NCBI GenBank assembly: GCA_019914995.1
Contig: CM034126.1
Location: 5,337,001-5,401,000 of the forward strand
Reading direction: 5' to 3'
Source of the DNA: Acanthochlamys bracteata
Lineage: Eukaryota > Streptophyta > Magnoliopsida > Pandanales > Velloziaceae
Length of the DNA: 64,000 bases
The translations under genes and the position numbers were made by a program. The notes under the pieces were generated by a model that was not told where the DNA came from, ran no database searches, and saw nothing but the letters and a program-made list of their open reading frames with translations. The stretch's first letter is position 1. Every line of letters begins with the position of its first letter. Below are positions 50,061 through 59,896 of the stretch, one piece after another.

Positions 50061-50075
50061 ATATTGCCACCCCTA

Positions 50076-50083
50076 GGACAAAT
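50076..50083. repeat. Target-site duplication of outer hAT, right
   Basis: GGACAAAT, an exact copy of 38495-38502. Confidence 0.95.
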
Positions 50084-50189
50084 GAATCAGACTATTTTTT
50101 ATCCAAAAATTAATCGAATTATGAAAGTTCTGAAATGAAATGGGAGACTTAAAGGAATTGTTTGGCATTCCATTCTAGAAAAGCAGCTT

Positions 50190-50400
50190 TTCAACTTTTT
50201 AGTTCACATTTTTCAATAAATATTCTATAATCTTATACAAAATTTATTTAAAAATTTAGAAATTATAGAAAATTTTACGTAATAAAATCTTATTATTATT
50301 TATTTTTATTATTTTTTAGGTTAAAAAAATAGAACTTATTTTTTGAAATAGGACAAAAATATTCTCCTTTTCAGAAAAATATTTTTCAAAAATACTCCCA
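50190..50400 (+). repeat. AT-rich dispersed repeat copy
   Basis: It carries the core AATAAAATCTTATTATTATT then TATTTTTATTATTTTTTAGG at 50281-50320. It is the best-preserved of the copies in this window and is flanked by slightly more GC-rich ends (GGAATTGTTTGGCATTCC near 50155, ACTCCCAGACGTCTCC near 50394). Confidence 0.45.
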
Positions 50401-50517
50401 GACGTCTCCTAATCTAAAATAAAGTGGAGCTTGAAGGCCCTGAAATGAAGCGTAGCATGAAGGTCCTTAATGAAGTGGATAATGAAATTGAGTTTAGTTG
50501 ATATTTTGGGCTAATTC

Positions 50518-51237
50518 TGTTAGAGAGAGATACAACATCGGAATAGTTTAAGTAAAATAAGATATCTGAAAAATCTGATCCATACACTACAAAGCTCAAT
50601 ATAATCCAAAAGTTTGTGCTAATATGTTATGAAACTCTCTACTATATTATTTTTTTTAATGTTATTTTTATTCAGTATGGGACTAATATACCTACTCTTA
50701 ACCTAACAATTTTTTTCTCAAAAGTGAGTTATCCAAATACGTCGACCGCTCAAAATCGCAACCACTTGGCCTCGAGCACCGTTGCTGCACATCAAGAACA
50801 ACACATCAGAGCACAACTTGTTCTGCCTTACTCACACATTGTAGAAGCGCATGTGAGTCACATTGAACTTAATATGCTCATCGCAATACCAGTTAGAGCT
50901 ATAACATGCGTATGTCACCTCACCTACATACCGTCTGCACAACTAAGAGTTAGCCATTGAAGTCGAACTTGTTTTGAATTCTCACTCACATCTTGCAAAA
51001 GTTCATATAAGTCACAATCTATTAACCTGTTCACCCACTGTCAGCGAAAGCTACTACATACATTAGGCTCTCAGCCAAACCATCGACTCTAATACTACTA
51101 TTGGAGAGAGATAGAACACTGGATGAGTTAACAAAGATAAGACACCTGACGGATTATGAAACTCTCTAGTATATTAACTCCTTTGTCGTCTTATTTTTAT
51201 TAAATATGGGACTAATCTATTCACTGTTAAACCAACA
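50518..51237 (-). mobile_element. TRIM retroelement, 720 bp
   Basis: Two terminal repeats, 50518-50708 (TGTTAGAGAG...CCTAACA) and 51099-51237 (TATTGGAGAG...ACCAACA), share GAGAGATA, CTCTCTA.TATATTA and ATATGGGACTAAT.TA. The insertion is framed by the perfect 5-bp duplication AATTC (50513-50517 and 51238-51242). Read on the minus strand, the repeat at 51237-51099 is followed by TAGTAGTATTAGAGTCGATGG, a decayed tRNA-iMet primer-binding site, so this is the 5' LTR. The 390-bp interior has no coding domain, as expected for a terminal-repeat retrotransposon in miniature. Confidence 0.85.
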
Positions 51238-51242
51238 AATTC

Positions 51243-54200
51243 GGCCCAGGAGATAATACCATGTAACAAATTTAAGATTTTTTTCTAAAAACTAATTAGC
51301 AATGGGAAGAGTGAGTGTAAATTTTATAAATATTATTTTAAAACTATTGATAAGCAATATGAACTAAACCTCTTTAATAGTTTGTAGCATGATGGATTAT
51401 AAACTGCGTGGTTCTTTTGTGTATTTAGTGAGTGAAATGAGATATTATGTGAAAGGAGTTAGTTATACACTTATCTATATAGACGATCAACATAGTTGAA
51501 TGTTGTTAAATGGATGAAAATCATATAACAAAGTCCTCATAAATTCTATATTGGTGTTCAAGTTGTTGTTGATGTACAATATGTTGGTCGGGCTTAGTGA
51601 TAAGACACTTTCTGAAAATGGACACTAATGGATTAGCTAGGACATCTCAAAATTGATCTTGGTGAGTGGACAATATGTGACATCATCAATTCAATACATG
51701 TTTGCTTATTTTCATGCAGCTAAGTTTATGACTACAATGCTGCAGATGTTCTTTATAGAGAGAAGCAGATGGTAATCTTTTGCTTACTAATATGTCAGGT
51801 ATAACTTTTACGTGCTTTAACATTTGTAGTTTTCTTTCCCTCCTCGAATGATGCTTCTATGTCCATCTTATATATGAGTATTATATATTAAGCTTAAATG
51901 GAGAGAGCACCAAATTTGATTGTTCAAATTCAACTTAAAGATGGGTTTATCGTCAACCTTTCAATAGATACTGATTTCTAAGATATTTTGTGTCTAATAG
52001 AATTTATAGAGGAAGATTTGAATGTTTGAAGCTACTATAGGGATCTTGCAACTATCATACTTAAGACAAATGATAAAACCTTGTATTTTATAAAAGGAAA
52101 TGCTACAGATTTCATAAAATCTACGACTTTTCTCCTATGTATGCTTCCACTTCAGACTTTGTAAACAAGGCTCTTTCTGTTTCTGCATCAATGATTCTAT
52201 TTTTCGCAACCTCAAATGTTAAATGGATGTCTACTATTTTATAGGGCTTAGGCTTGCGGTAAGGAATTGTTGATGATGCGATTAGTATATCAACAGTTCA
52301 GGTAGGTTTTTTCCATCATTTACATATCTAGAAGCAATTATCATGTGTTTTCTTTGTTCTTAATATTTTGCTATGGATACTCAAAATGGCATACTTGTTG
52401 TCTTTCTTTTACATGCACAAGACTACCATTACCAGTATATAACTCTTTTTGGTGCATATTGCAATTATCTGCATTGCTTATATATAGCTTCATCGTCAAC
52501 CATTTTGGTATGGGTTTGTCCATTTCTCTTCGGGGTGCTATCATGCTACAAGGTAAAATAGGATTCTATGGACAATGTTTCTCAAAATTATAATTTGTAT
52601 AATTTTTTAATTGATGCCTTAGGTTGGCTAAACTTGCACAACCAAACTCAGAAGGAAGGAGTGCATTGAGTTAGTAGCTAGAAATTTTAATACAGTATTC
52701 TTGACTGAATAGAGCTTAATTTTTTATAAAATACTAACACTATAGTCGATTAGACGCAAATAGATTCTCTGTTTAGTTCAAGTGCAAGCAATATAAGACA
52801 ATTATTCAATATACAAATACGCAAGATTTACATGATTCAGTAAATAAATTTATATACATCCATGATCACTCTTTGTCAAAAGTGAATTATACTAATTTTT
52901 ATTGATGCTACAATTACTAAGATAATATGTTTAGCCAAAGATAATTGTCTTAACCGGTTCTCCACGAGATGAACCACCAATAGACTACTAGCCTCACAAG
53001 TCTTTCCGGTCGCTACCATAAAAGTCTTAGCCAATGCCTTGTGCAAAAACATAAATACTTGTAAGACTAGTACAACCGAGAAGACATAGCTAAACCCTTT
53101 TCACCGAGTGTCCTTGTTACAAGTAATTTAAAACACATGATTTCTCTCTCACATTTTGAGTTTAAGCTTAGTAGAATAAGGAGAAGATCAAAAAAATGCC
53201 AGAGGTGTTATCTCTATAATGCTCGGGCAATTGGTGGAGAGTAATAGATGTTTTTTTTACATAAGCTTTTTCTGTTGTACGTAGCTATGTTGAAGCTCTG
53301 TAGTATCTCTCTAACTTTTTTCTCTTCTGCTCGCTCCTATATTTTTCTCTTCTCCAATAGAAGAATTTTCTAATCTTCTAACGGCAGGAAATTCTTTCGT
53401 TGTCTTTTCTATGCATTTGCTACAGTAATATCAACTTGCTCTTATACGGCGTTGCCACTCGGGTTCTTTCAAATAAATCTTAAACGGTTGAAGGTAAGTA
53501 GAATATTATTCTCGCTAGCACTTAAATCTTAATTATTTTGCTGGTATGACTTGATTTGATCTTTATTTTATAGCATTAAATGAGCTTGTTGGTAGTTCAA
53601 TTTCCCGTCTTTGTTTTTTCTTATTATCTATTGTGCATTTTTTCCTCATTCTATTGGCACCCAGTATGAAGATGACGATCTAATCAAGTGATTGAGTGGG
53701 TCAATTGAATTTTGAAAATTTCTTCTTAATTCATCGATCAGCTTGGTGATGTTCTTGTATAGTGTTAATTGCCTCTAAGATAGCTTCAGTTCAACTTATT
53801 TACTGTGAGCTGCAATGTGTAAGCTTATTTTTTTAATGAATAATATTAGTGATTTGGAATCTATTATCATCTTGATATTCCAGTAAGATTAACTCTAACA
53901 TGCAGTGAAAGGATGCTTGAATTTTATTTTGTGAATCTTGTGTGAAAGCTCACTTTAAAGTGTTCTTCTTGTCAGCTTTACTGTTTACATCACTTTGTGT
54001 AGTAGCTCTATGTAACATATTATTGTGATATATTGTTGTACCAATATAGTGGATCAAGTGTATGTATACTCTTTGTAATTGAATTCTTAACTTTTCTTTG
54101 AAAGAAAATTGAAATTTAATTCCTGAACTCAAATCTGACATGTTGACATAATAGTTCTGATAGCACTTTAACACTATTTTTTTGACCACCATTTGTTGAG

Positions 54201-55260
54201 ATTTTTTACTGTTATTAATGTGAATTGGTAGTGGATATGATGTTCAGTAAGTACTCAAAATTTGGTTTCCAACAGATTATAAAATCTTGATCAACCTTCA
54301 TCTGAAAATTGACTCCAGTATTGTTTGATTTTTTATAATGCATGTTTCTGAATTTTCTTCCAATATTTCATGAATTCTCTGAGATTATGTAGATCATAAT
54401 TTAATGAACTATTTAGCTAATATTGTTCTGACTCTCTTAAAAATATCATGCTTAAAGTGAATTTGTATTAAGATCGAATCTATCTCTTAAATCCAAAAAA
54501 TAATCATTTTCTTTTGGATCAGGATTAGTAGCAATCTAGCTGGCTGTTCTTTATAAAACTGCTCTGCTCTTGTCTACTGTAGCAACACTTAGTTGATTTT
54601 TGTTTTACGTCCGATGTAGAGTTTTCTATAAATCAGCTCGCCGAATTATAACTATTTAGTAGGAAAAATTTGTACTTTTAATTCTGTATAGTTTAGTTTA
54701 AACCGTTAGTCCATCTAATTTATAAATTATAATTTTTAATTCTTACTATCATCAAAAGCAATCTTGGAATCCAACACTATATGATAGTCTTGGAATCCAT
54801 ATGAGTCTAAAAGTGATGTTTTTGTTCTCTACTAGTCATCGCATGTACCCAGCTTGAGACTGAAATATGTCTTCACAATATTAGTTTTCTTGCAGTAGTA
54901 AGCAGTAGAATAGTATCTTTATATTTTGCTGCGTTTGAGTTCTGGTGCCGCTATGTAGGGCTTTCTTCAACTCATTATATAGGTGTTTAGTAAGAGGAGC
55001 TAGAGCAGTGCTCCAGCTATATTCTGAGAATTTGAGCCAGAGAGAGATGATTAATACTTATATCAATTGAGCTGAATTTATAGGAGGAATGATTATTGAT
55101 TAGCTACATAGGTACTTGTTATAAACAATTCAATATTTGGGATAGTAATACTTTCTCGCAACTATGATCTAGCTATCTTTGGATGTTAATTTCTCATCCA
55201 TGATCATTTGTAAGATGTTGAAGGTCTCAATGCTATTGTGTGAGATCAAATAATGGAAGC
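51243..55260. other. Intergenic, no gene recognised
   Basis: AT-rich single-copy-looking DNA. Short open frames at 52345-52593 (overlapped by 52373-52561) and 53950-54192 have no known motif. The stretch 51890-52210 looks like a decayed coding relic (interrupted frames with retroelement-like wording), but I could not assign it. Confidence 0.4.
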
Positions 55261-55296
55261 TAATGTTGGTAGTGTTGGCCAACACTACCAACATTA
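55261..55296. repeat. Perfect 36-bp palindrome
   Basis: AATGTTGGTAGTGTTGG is followed without spacer by its exact complement, and one further T/A pair extends the match. It is GC-richer than its surroundings. The half contains TGTTGG, the start sequence of the copia LTRs in this window. Confidence 0.9.
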
Positions 55297-55300
55297 TATA

Positions 55301-55363
55301 TATATCTAAAATACTATATATATATATATTATATATATATATATAGATAGTATTTTAGATATA
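55301..55363. repeat. Inverted repeat with 17-bp arms
   Basis: TATATCTAAAATACTAT at 55301-55317 is exactly complementary to 55347-55363. A 29-base loop of almost pure TA lies between the arms. Confidence 0.85.
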
Positions 55364-55875
55364 TTAGATTTATTTTTTTAAATTAGATTTTTTTATTTAT
55401 TTAGAGTTTTTCTAAAATTAGACTTCTTTTATTATGCATATATTTATATTGTGTTGAAGGATTGAAAAATAAGTTGACATAAGATGGAATAATATTGAAA
55501 TAGTTTTTCATCATGGTATTAAAAAAATCTTAATTTCTTTCACCGTTGTTGTGAAAAATAACAATTTCGATAGTTAAATTCCAACTAAATCTATCCGTCG
55601 TCGTCGTGAAAAAATAATGAATCCGACTGTTAGACTCTGACTATATCTATCCGTCGTCGACGTGAAAAGATAACGATTACAACGGCTAGACTCCAATTAG
55701 ATCTATCTGCCGTTGTCATGAAAAATAACGATTCCGACAATTAGACTCCGACCAAATATATACGCTGTTGTCGTGGAAGATGACAACTACGATGGTTAGA
55801 TTTCGACCAGATCATCCCACTACTATCTTGGAGATGCAATTGCAATGGTCAGAAACTTCGACCATATCAATTTTA
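55364..55875 (+). mobile_element. Copia fragment: LTR end plus amplified leader
   Basis: This belongs to the family of the element at 24807-30083 but lies on the plus strand. The LTR-like AT-rich DNA ends ...GAAATAGTTTTTCA at 55510. A primer-binding-like TCATGGTATTAAAA follows, then the leader repeat. No gag or pol follows, so only the 5' part survives. The flank at 55876 runs into the GDSL gene's 3' side. Confidence 0.65.
55541..55875 (+). repeat. Tandem array of ~55-bp copia leader units
   Basis: About six degenerate units start near 55541, 55596, 55652, 55708, 55763 and 55817. They share the plan CGTCGTCGTCGTGAAAAATA, then ACGATTCCGAC, GTTAGACTCCGAC and AGATCTATC. Two units of the same plan lie in the copia leader at 29765-29870 (minus strand). 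Confidence 0.75.
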
Positions 55876-55996
55876 GCAAATTTGGTGATTATCGACCAGG
55901 TCGTATATTAGTCTTAGCTTCAGAATAACATATTTCTTCTTTTATTAGTTTCTCAGTAGACACACATAAGGGAGTATTATCGAATGTTCTTCTGTA

Positions 55997-57515
55997 TCAG
56001 CTGTTGATCAACTGCAAGAAACTCATTGGGGTGGTAAATCCATGATCACCAGAGATTGCCAGAACCGCAAAGAGCTCATTAACAGCCTGAGTAGTGTGAA
56101 ACCTATCCCAGAAGAAATACTCGCGCCTATTTGAACAATAAGTAACATACTTTGTGCATTGTGCTTCACCATTGAATCTTCCTGCACCACAACAAGCCCT
56201 TTCCATTTCTCTGAACCCTTCAGTACATATAAGCACACGATTATTCAAAAACAGAGCTCAACATTTAGAAACAATTGTGCAAAAGCCTATACTGATAAAG
56301 AAAATGTACCGTATAAGCGCGGATTGGAAGACACTTTGGAAAAGAACTCGTATGTATCCATGAAAGAGTACTTGAACCCTACTAGCTTTTCGCTGAGGTT
56401 TTTCAACAGGTGTCTAGTTACATTCCTGGCACTTTCAGATAGATCGTTATATATGTCTAAGCATTCACCAGATGGAGTTAGGCTTCTAAGATATGGGATG
56501 CATCCGACTCTTTCAGTTCCAACTACAGCAAATTTTCTTGCACCCATATTGTATAGCATCTGCAGAAATTTCACTTAGACATTCTACTTTGTTCAGAGAG
56601 GTATACCATAGAGTGAGAGTAAGGTTGAGAGACCTGAAGCTGTTGGTCGAACTTGCTAACCAGTGAATTAACAAACTGATTTATCTGTTTATCTGAGTAT
56701 TGGTAATGTTGAAAGCAGAGAAATCATTACTGCCAGTGTGATATAAAAGATGGACTTGGAAAGAAGGTCGTTCACAAATTTTGAATCCATCTCTGCCGTG
56801 ATATCACTGACAACAACTTGAAAGTATGCAATCTGTTCTTTCAAGGAAATGGTTCCTGGCCCCTGTATAAGACGTACAAGGTTAAACAGCATTTTAACCA
56901 TTTTGCGAGGCTAAAGTTTAAAAATAGTTCTATGTTCTAAAGCCAAGTTGATCTCGAGTTGATTCATGCTGGTCTTATTTGATACACCATTTCAGTCTTG
57001 ATGAATAGATTTGTTATAAATTTTGAAAAGTAGGTTATATATAATATATACAGTAGAATTAAATATCGCAGAGCCTCCAGAAGCAAAATTAACTCCTCTG
57101 ATGGTTTGCCGCCAACTTGAAACAGAGAGATATGCTGGAGGGCTCTTAGGGAGACCAATCGCTCTTGCTAAATCACAAACTACTCTATAAGGATTTCAAC
57201 ATATGATAGAGCAAATCAATCACCATTTGCATTAATTTTATGCAATCGCAAAATAACAATACCAAAGTAATCAACTCCAACGAAGCCGTTGCTGAACCTC
57301 CCAGTTGGTATGCTACCAGGGAAATCAATACCGTATGGAGGGTAGTTAGCTTTATTTGTAGGATAAACTTTGAGGCAGTTATTGTTTCCATTGTCTGCAG
57401 TAGAGTCTCCAAAGATGAAGATCGCCGGTGAAGGTGCACCGCCTAAATCAAAGCTAATTAGTAAAATGAATGTAGCAAGAACTGAGAACAATTGTAGATG
57501 CATGTTGTTTAGCAA
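55997..57515 (-). pseudogene. GDSL esterase/lipase, five exons, two frame breaks
   Basis: GDSL lipases are secreted serine hydrolases. The exons on the minus strand are 57515-57263, 57179-57052, 56862-56634, 56559-56310 and 56217-55997; about 360 residues is normal. The product starts with a hydrophobic signal peptide (MLNNMHLQLFSVLATFILLI; a second Met lies four codons on). Block I follows with the catalytic Ser in FIFGDSTADNGNNN, then GRFSNGF, GVNFASGG, YNMGARKFAVVGTERVGC and the catalytic Asp-His pair DRFHTT in the last exon. Exon 3 is 229 nt. Family alignment predicts two more bases: one base is missing near 56738 (before TGSNDFSAFN) and one near 56687 (before QINQFVNSLVSKF). All else is intact, so this is either a very young pseudogene or a sequence error. 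Confidence 0.88.
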
Positions 57516-58763
57516 TGTATAATGCGTTTCTTATCTAAGATAACAAAACATGGTTCATGTGCTTACTTATAAGCTAAAATAAGAAAGGTAGGAACAGCTC
57601 TTTCTTACCATAAATTAAGACTTGGACATAGTGCCTGACGAATATGACTATAGCAAGTTTGAAAAGTATAATCTTAGCCGTTGGTAAAATTAAATGACCA
57701 TACTTTAAAGTTGTTGTAATCCTTAATTTGGTTATTTGAAAAGATTGCCTCTCACCAAACCAGTGTGATGGTTCTAATTCTGGCGTATTTTGTATAGAAA
57801 AAACGCACATTCTCGGAGTTGTCCCCAAAAGTTTGCCAACCTGAAATTTTAATTGGGTCCCAAATTCATGCCTAAATAATCTCATGGGGACTTGATACGG
57901 CTAATGTATGGCCCAAAATCTTACAACACAAGTCAAAATTGCAAATCCATTTGCTGCAATGGGCCATGGATTGATTCCTAATATTTTTGCAGCACTAGAT
58001 AATGTTTTTGTCCTTTTGAAAGAAACTGTAACCCATGATAGCTCCAAAAGGCACAAAAATCAATTCAATAGGTAAGATGTTATTTTCATCATTAACTCAT
58101 AAATATTTCAAACGCAATTGTACGTTAGTTTACGCCAAGTCATATATAACACTATGACAAATACTTTCCAGTTGTATATTTGATAATTGCAATCAAATAT
58201 TATGTCATAAGTTATTAGAACTTTCTTTTTATCCCTTCTCAAAAATGGAGCAGGCAAAAAGAAAAATCTGGTACCATGTTGCATGGAGAATCACAGCCAA
58301 GACACAATTTGATAGGTAAGATGGTATTCTCATAATTAACTCGTAAATATTTCAAAGACAATTGCTCGTTACCACACAGTACGGTGACAAATATTTTCCA
58401 TCCTAAATATGATAGTTGCAATCAAATATTAGGACGCAAGCTATGATTTCTTTTCTTATCCCCCTTTGGAAAATGGTGTGCAGGCAAAAGTAAAAAACCA
58501 GATATCGTATTCACAACCAAGACACAGTTTGATAGCTAAGATGTTATTCTCATCATTAACTCATAAATATTGTAGAAACAATTGTTACTTCGGAGATTGA
58601 CAGCATGAAAAAAGAAAAAAACCGGCGTTGTGTTGCCGGGAGATTGACAGCCGAGACCTTCACATAAGCGGATTCATGAAACTGAATTGTTTTGTTATTG
58701 TGGTTTATCTTGGTAACGTTTACTTCTAAAACATTTCCGTTCACTGGACAAATCCAGAATCAT
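57516..58763. other. Upstream region of the GDSL gene
   Basis: The GDSL promoter side (the gene reads leftwards). It contains a tandem repeat array at 58050-58600 described separately. The minus-strand open frame 57574-57885 has no known domain. Confidence 0.4.
58050..58600. repeat. Tandem duplication, ~220-240 bp units
   Basis: The phrase TTGATAGGTAAGATG.TATT followed by CTCATNATTAACTC.TAAATA begins near 58064, 58308 and 58527. The intervening parts also match (CAATCAAATATTA and the AAAATGG.G.AGGCAAAA words), giving two full units and a partial third. Confidence 0.75.
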
Positions 58764-59131
58764 TCATGAAACTATCTGAACCACACGAATGAAAAATGTA
58801 AAACATACACGATGGAAACCAGAGGAAGCAAAGCAAGCCTTGCAACTAATATCTCTGGATAAATTTAAGATACATCCAAGAAACGGTGAGTTCTGCTGAT
58901 GAGTTAGCAGAGAAAGATTTATACCTCTGTCGCATGAGCTGCCTAGTTCTTCTGTATTGTCTGCCGGCGGAAGCAGAACGTCGCTGACAGCAGGAGCGGA
59001 ATCACTAAACATGAGAATGCCAGGTCTTGTTCCCATTGAGCTAATGCAAGCAACAGTAGCAAGAATACAGCAGCTACGATGCAAGGATTCATCTTTCTGC
59101 CTTCCGGAAAGAAAGCTTCAATCAAACTCAA
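58764..59131 (-). other. Possible exon(s) of an unknown gene
   Basis: A 106-codon frame on the minus strand (59084-58764) contains ILATVACISSMGTRPGILMF and LLPPADNTEELGSS. An overlapping frame from 59131 starts MSLIEAFFPEGRKMNPCIVA and is leucine-rich. Composition is more gene-like than the flanks, and a donor-like GAG/GTATAA occurs near 58926. I do not recognise the family. Confidence 0.25.
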
Positions 59132-59595
59132 TATGTTTGCTTGTTATGTTATTGACTTGTATATGAAGATGGATGTTGCTAAACTTCAAGAAGAAATTAT
59201 AGAATTCAACTTAAACTAAACATCCTCAATAATTACTTGTAGGTTCTAACGATTAGATGGGGCACCGAACCTAAATGGTCATTTAGCTGTTTTACTTTGG
59301 TGTTTTTTTTCTCGATTTGATGTCTAATACATAGACATGAATTCAAGCACGTAAGTTAAGTAGTATTTCATAAAAGCAACTTTTAGCAGTTCAAATTTAA
59401 CATATAGTAACAATGAAAAATTTTGGCAATTTATCAGAAAATAAAAAGAAGATTTGCAAGAGATTATGTTCATAGGAGACGATGGAAAGTGCCAAGTCTT
59501 GGAACCCGTATAATTAGAACTGCTTATGCAACACATGTTTATAAAGGAAGTGTGAGGGATCAGTTTAGATGTTAGCCTTCAGCTACAATTAAAGC

Positions 59596-59770
59596 TCATC
59601 CTATTCCTTCCAGCTGGCTCTCAAAAATGTTTTAGACTTACCATCACTACGTGACCTGAATTGAATGACACGCTTTGGTGTAGCAGTAGCACTGGTAACG
59701 ACCTTCTTCTTGTAGTTGGCATGCTTTAAATCAAGGAAGCCTCTCCCATTCAACCATAATAAAAAGCTTT
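59596..59770 (-). other. Possible exon of an unknown gene
   Basis: On the minus strand a frame reads LNGRGFLDLKHANYKKKVV then TSATATPKRVIQFRSRSDG, followed at the last codon by a good donor (GGTAAGTC near 59642). The basic, well-composed peptide looks like real coding sequence, perhaps linked to the frame at 58764-59131, but no family was recognised. Confidence 0.3.
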
Positions 59771-59896
59771 ACAGAAAATCAATTGATGCCCAAATTTTCA
59801 AGATGGAATTTTTATAAAAAAAATTAATCTAGGACTGAATTGGCATCTAATAATTTCTTATCTCATACTCAAGATAATTAATCAAGATTGATTTAT

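Larger units (their letters stand above)
38503..50075 (+). mobile_element. Outer hAT transposon, split by an inner hAT
   Basis: It begins TAGGGGTGGCAATATATGAC at 38503 and ends ...ATATTGCCACCCCTA at 50075. It is flanked by the perfect 8-bp duplication GGACAAAT (38495-38502, 50076-50083), the hallmark size for hAT. Removing the inner element and one copy of its duplication leaves about 5,779 bp. The parts are a GGGTC-rich 5' subterminal region, a leader exon and intron, a transposase gene starting at 40187 and resuming at 46023, and a long 3' region ending in a GGGTC-rich subterminal segment. The element is interrupted at transposase codon 14/15 and also carries a frameshift, so it cannot act on its own. 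Confidence 0.96.

Noticed and set aside
58943..59131. Leucine-rich N-terminus considered as a second GDSL lipase first exon
   Set aside because: A similar hydrophobic start is present but there is no FGDS block in the same frame. The family link could not be supported.
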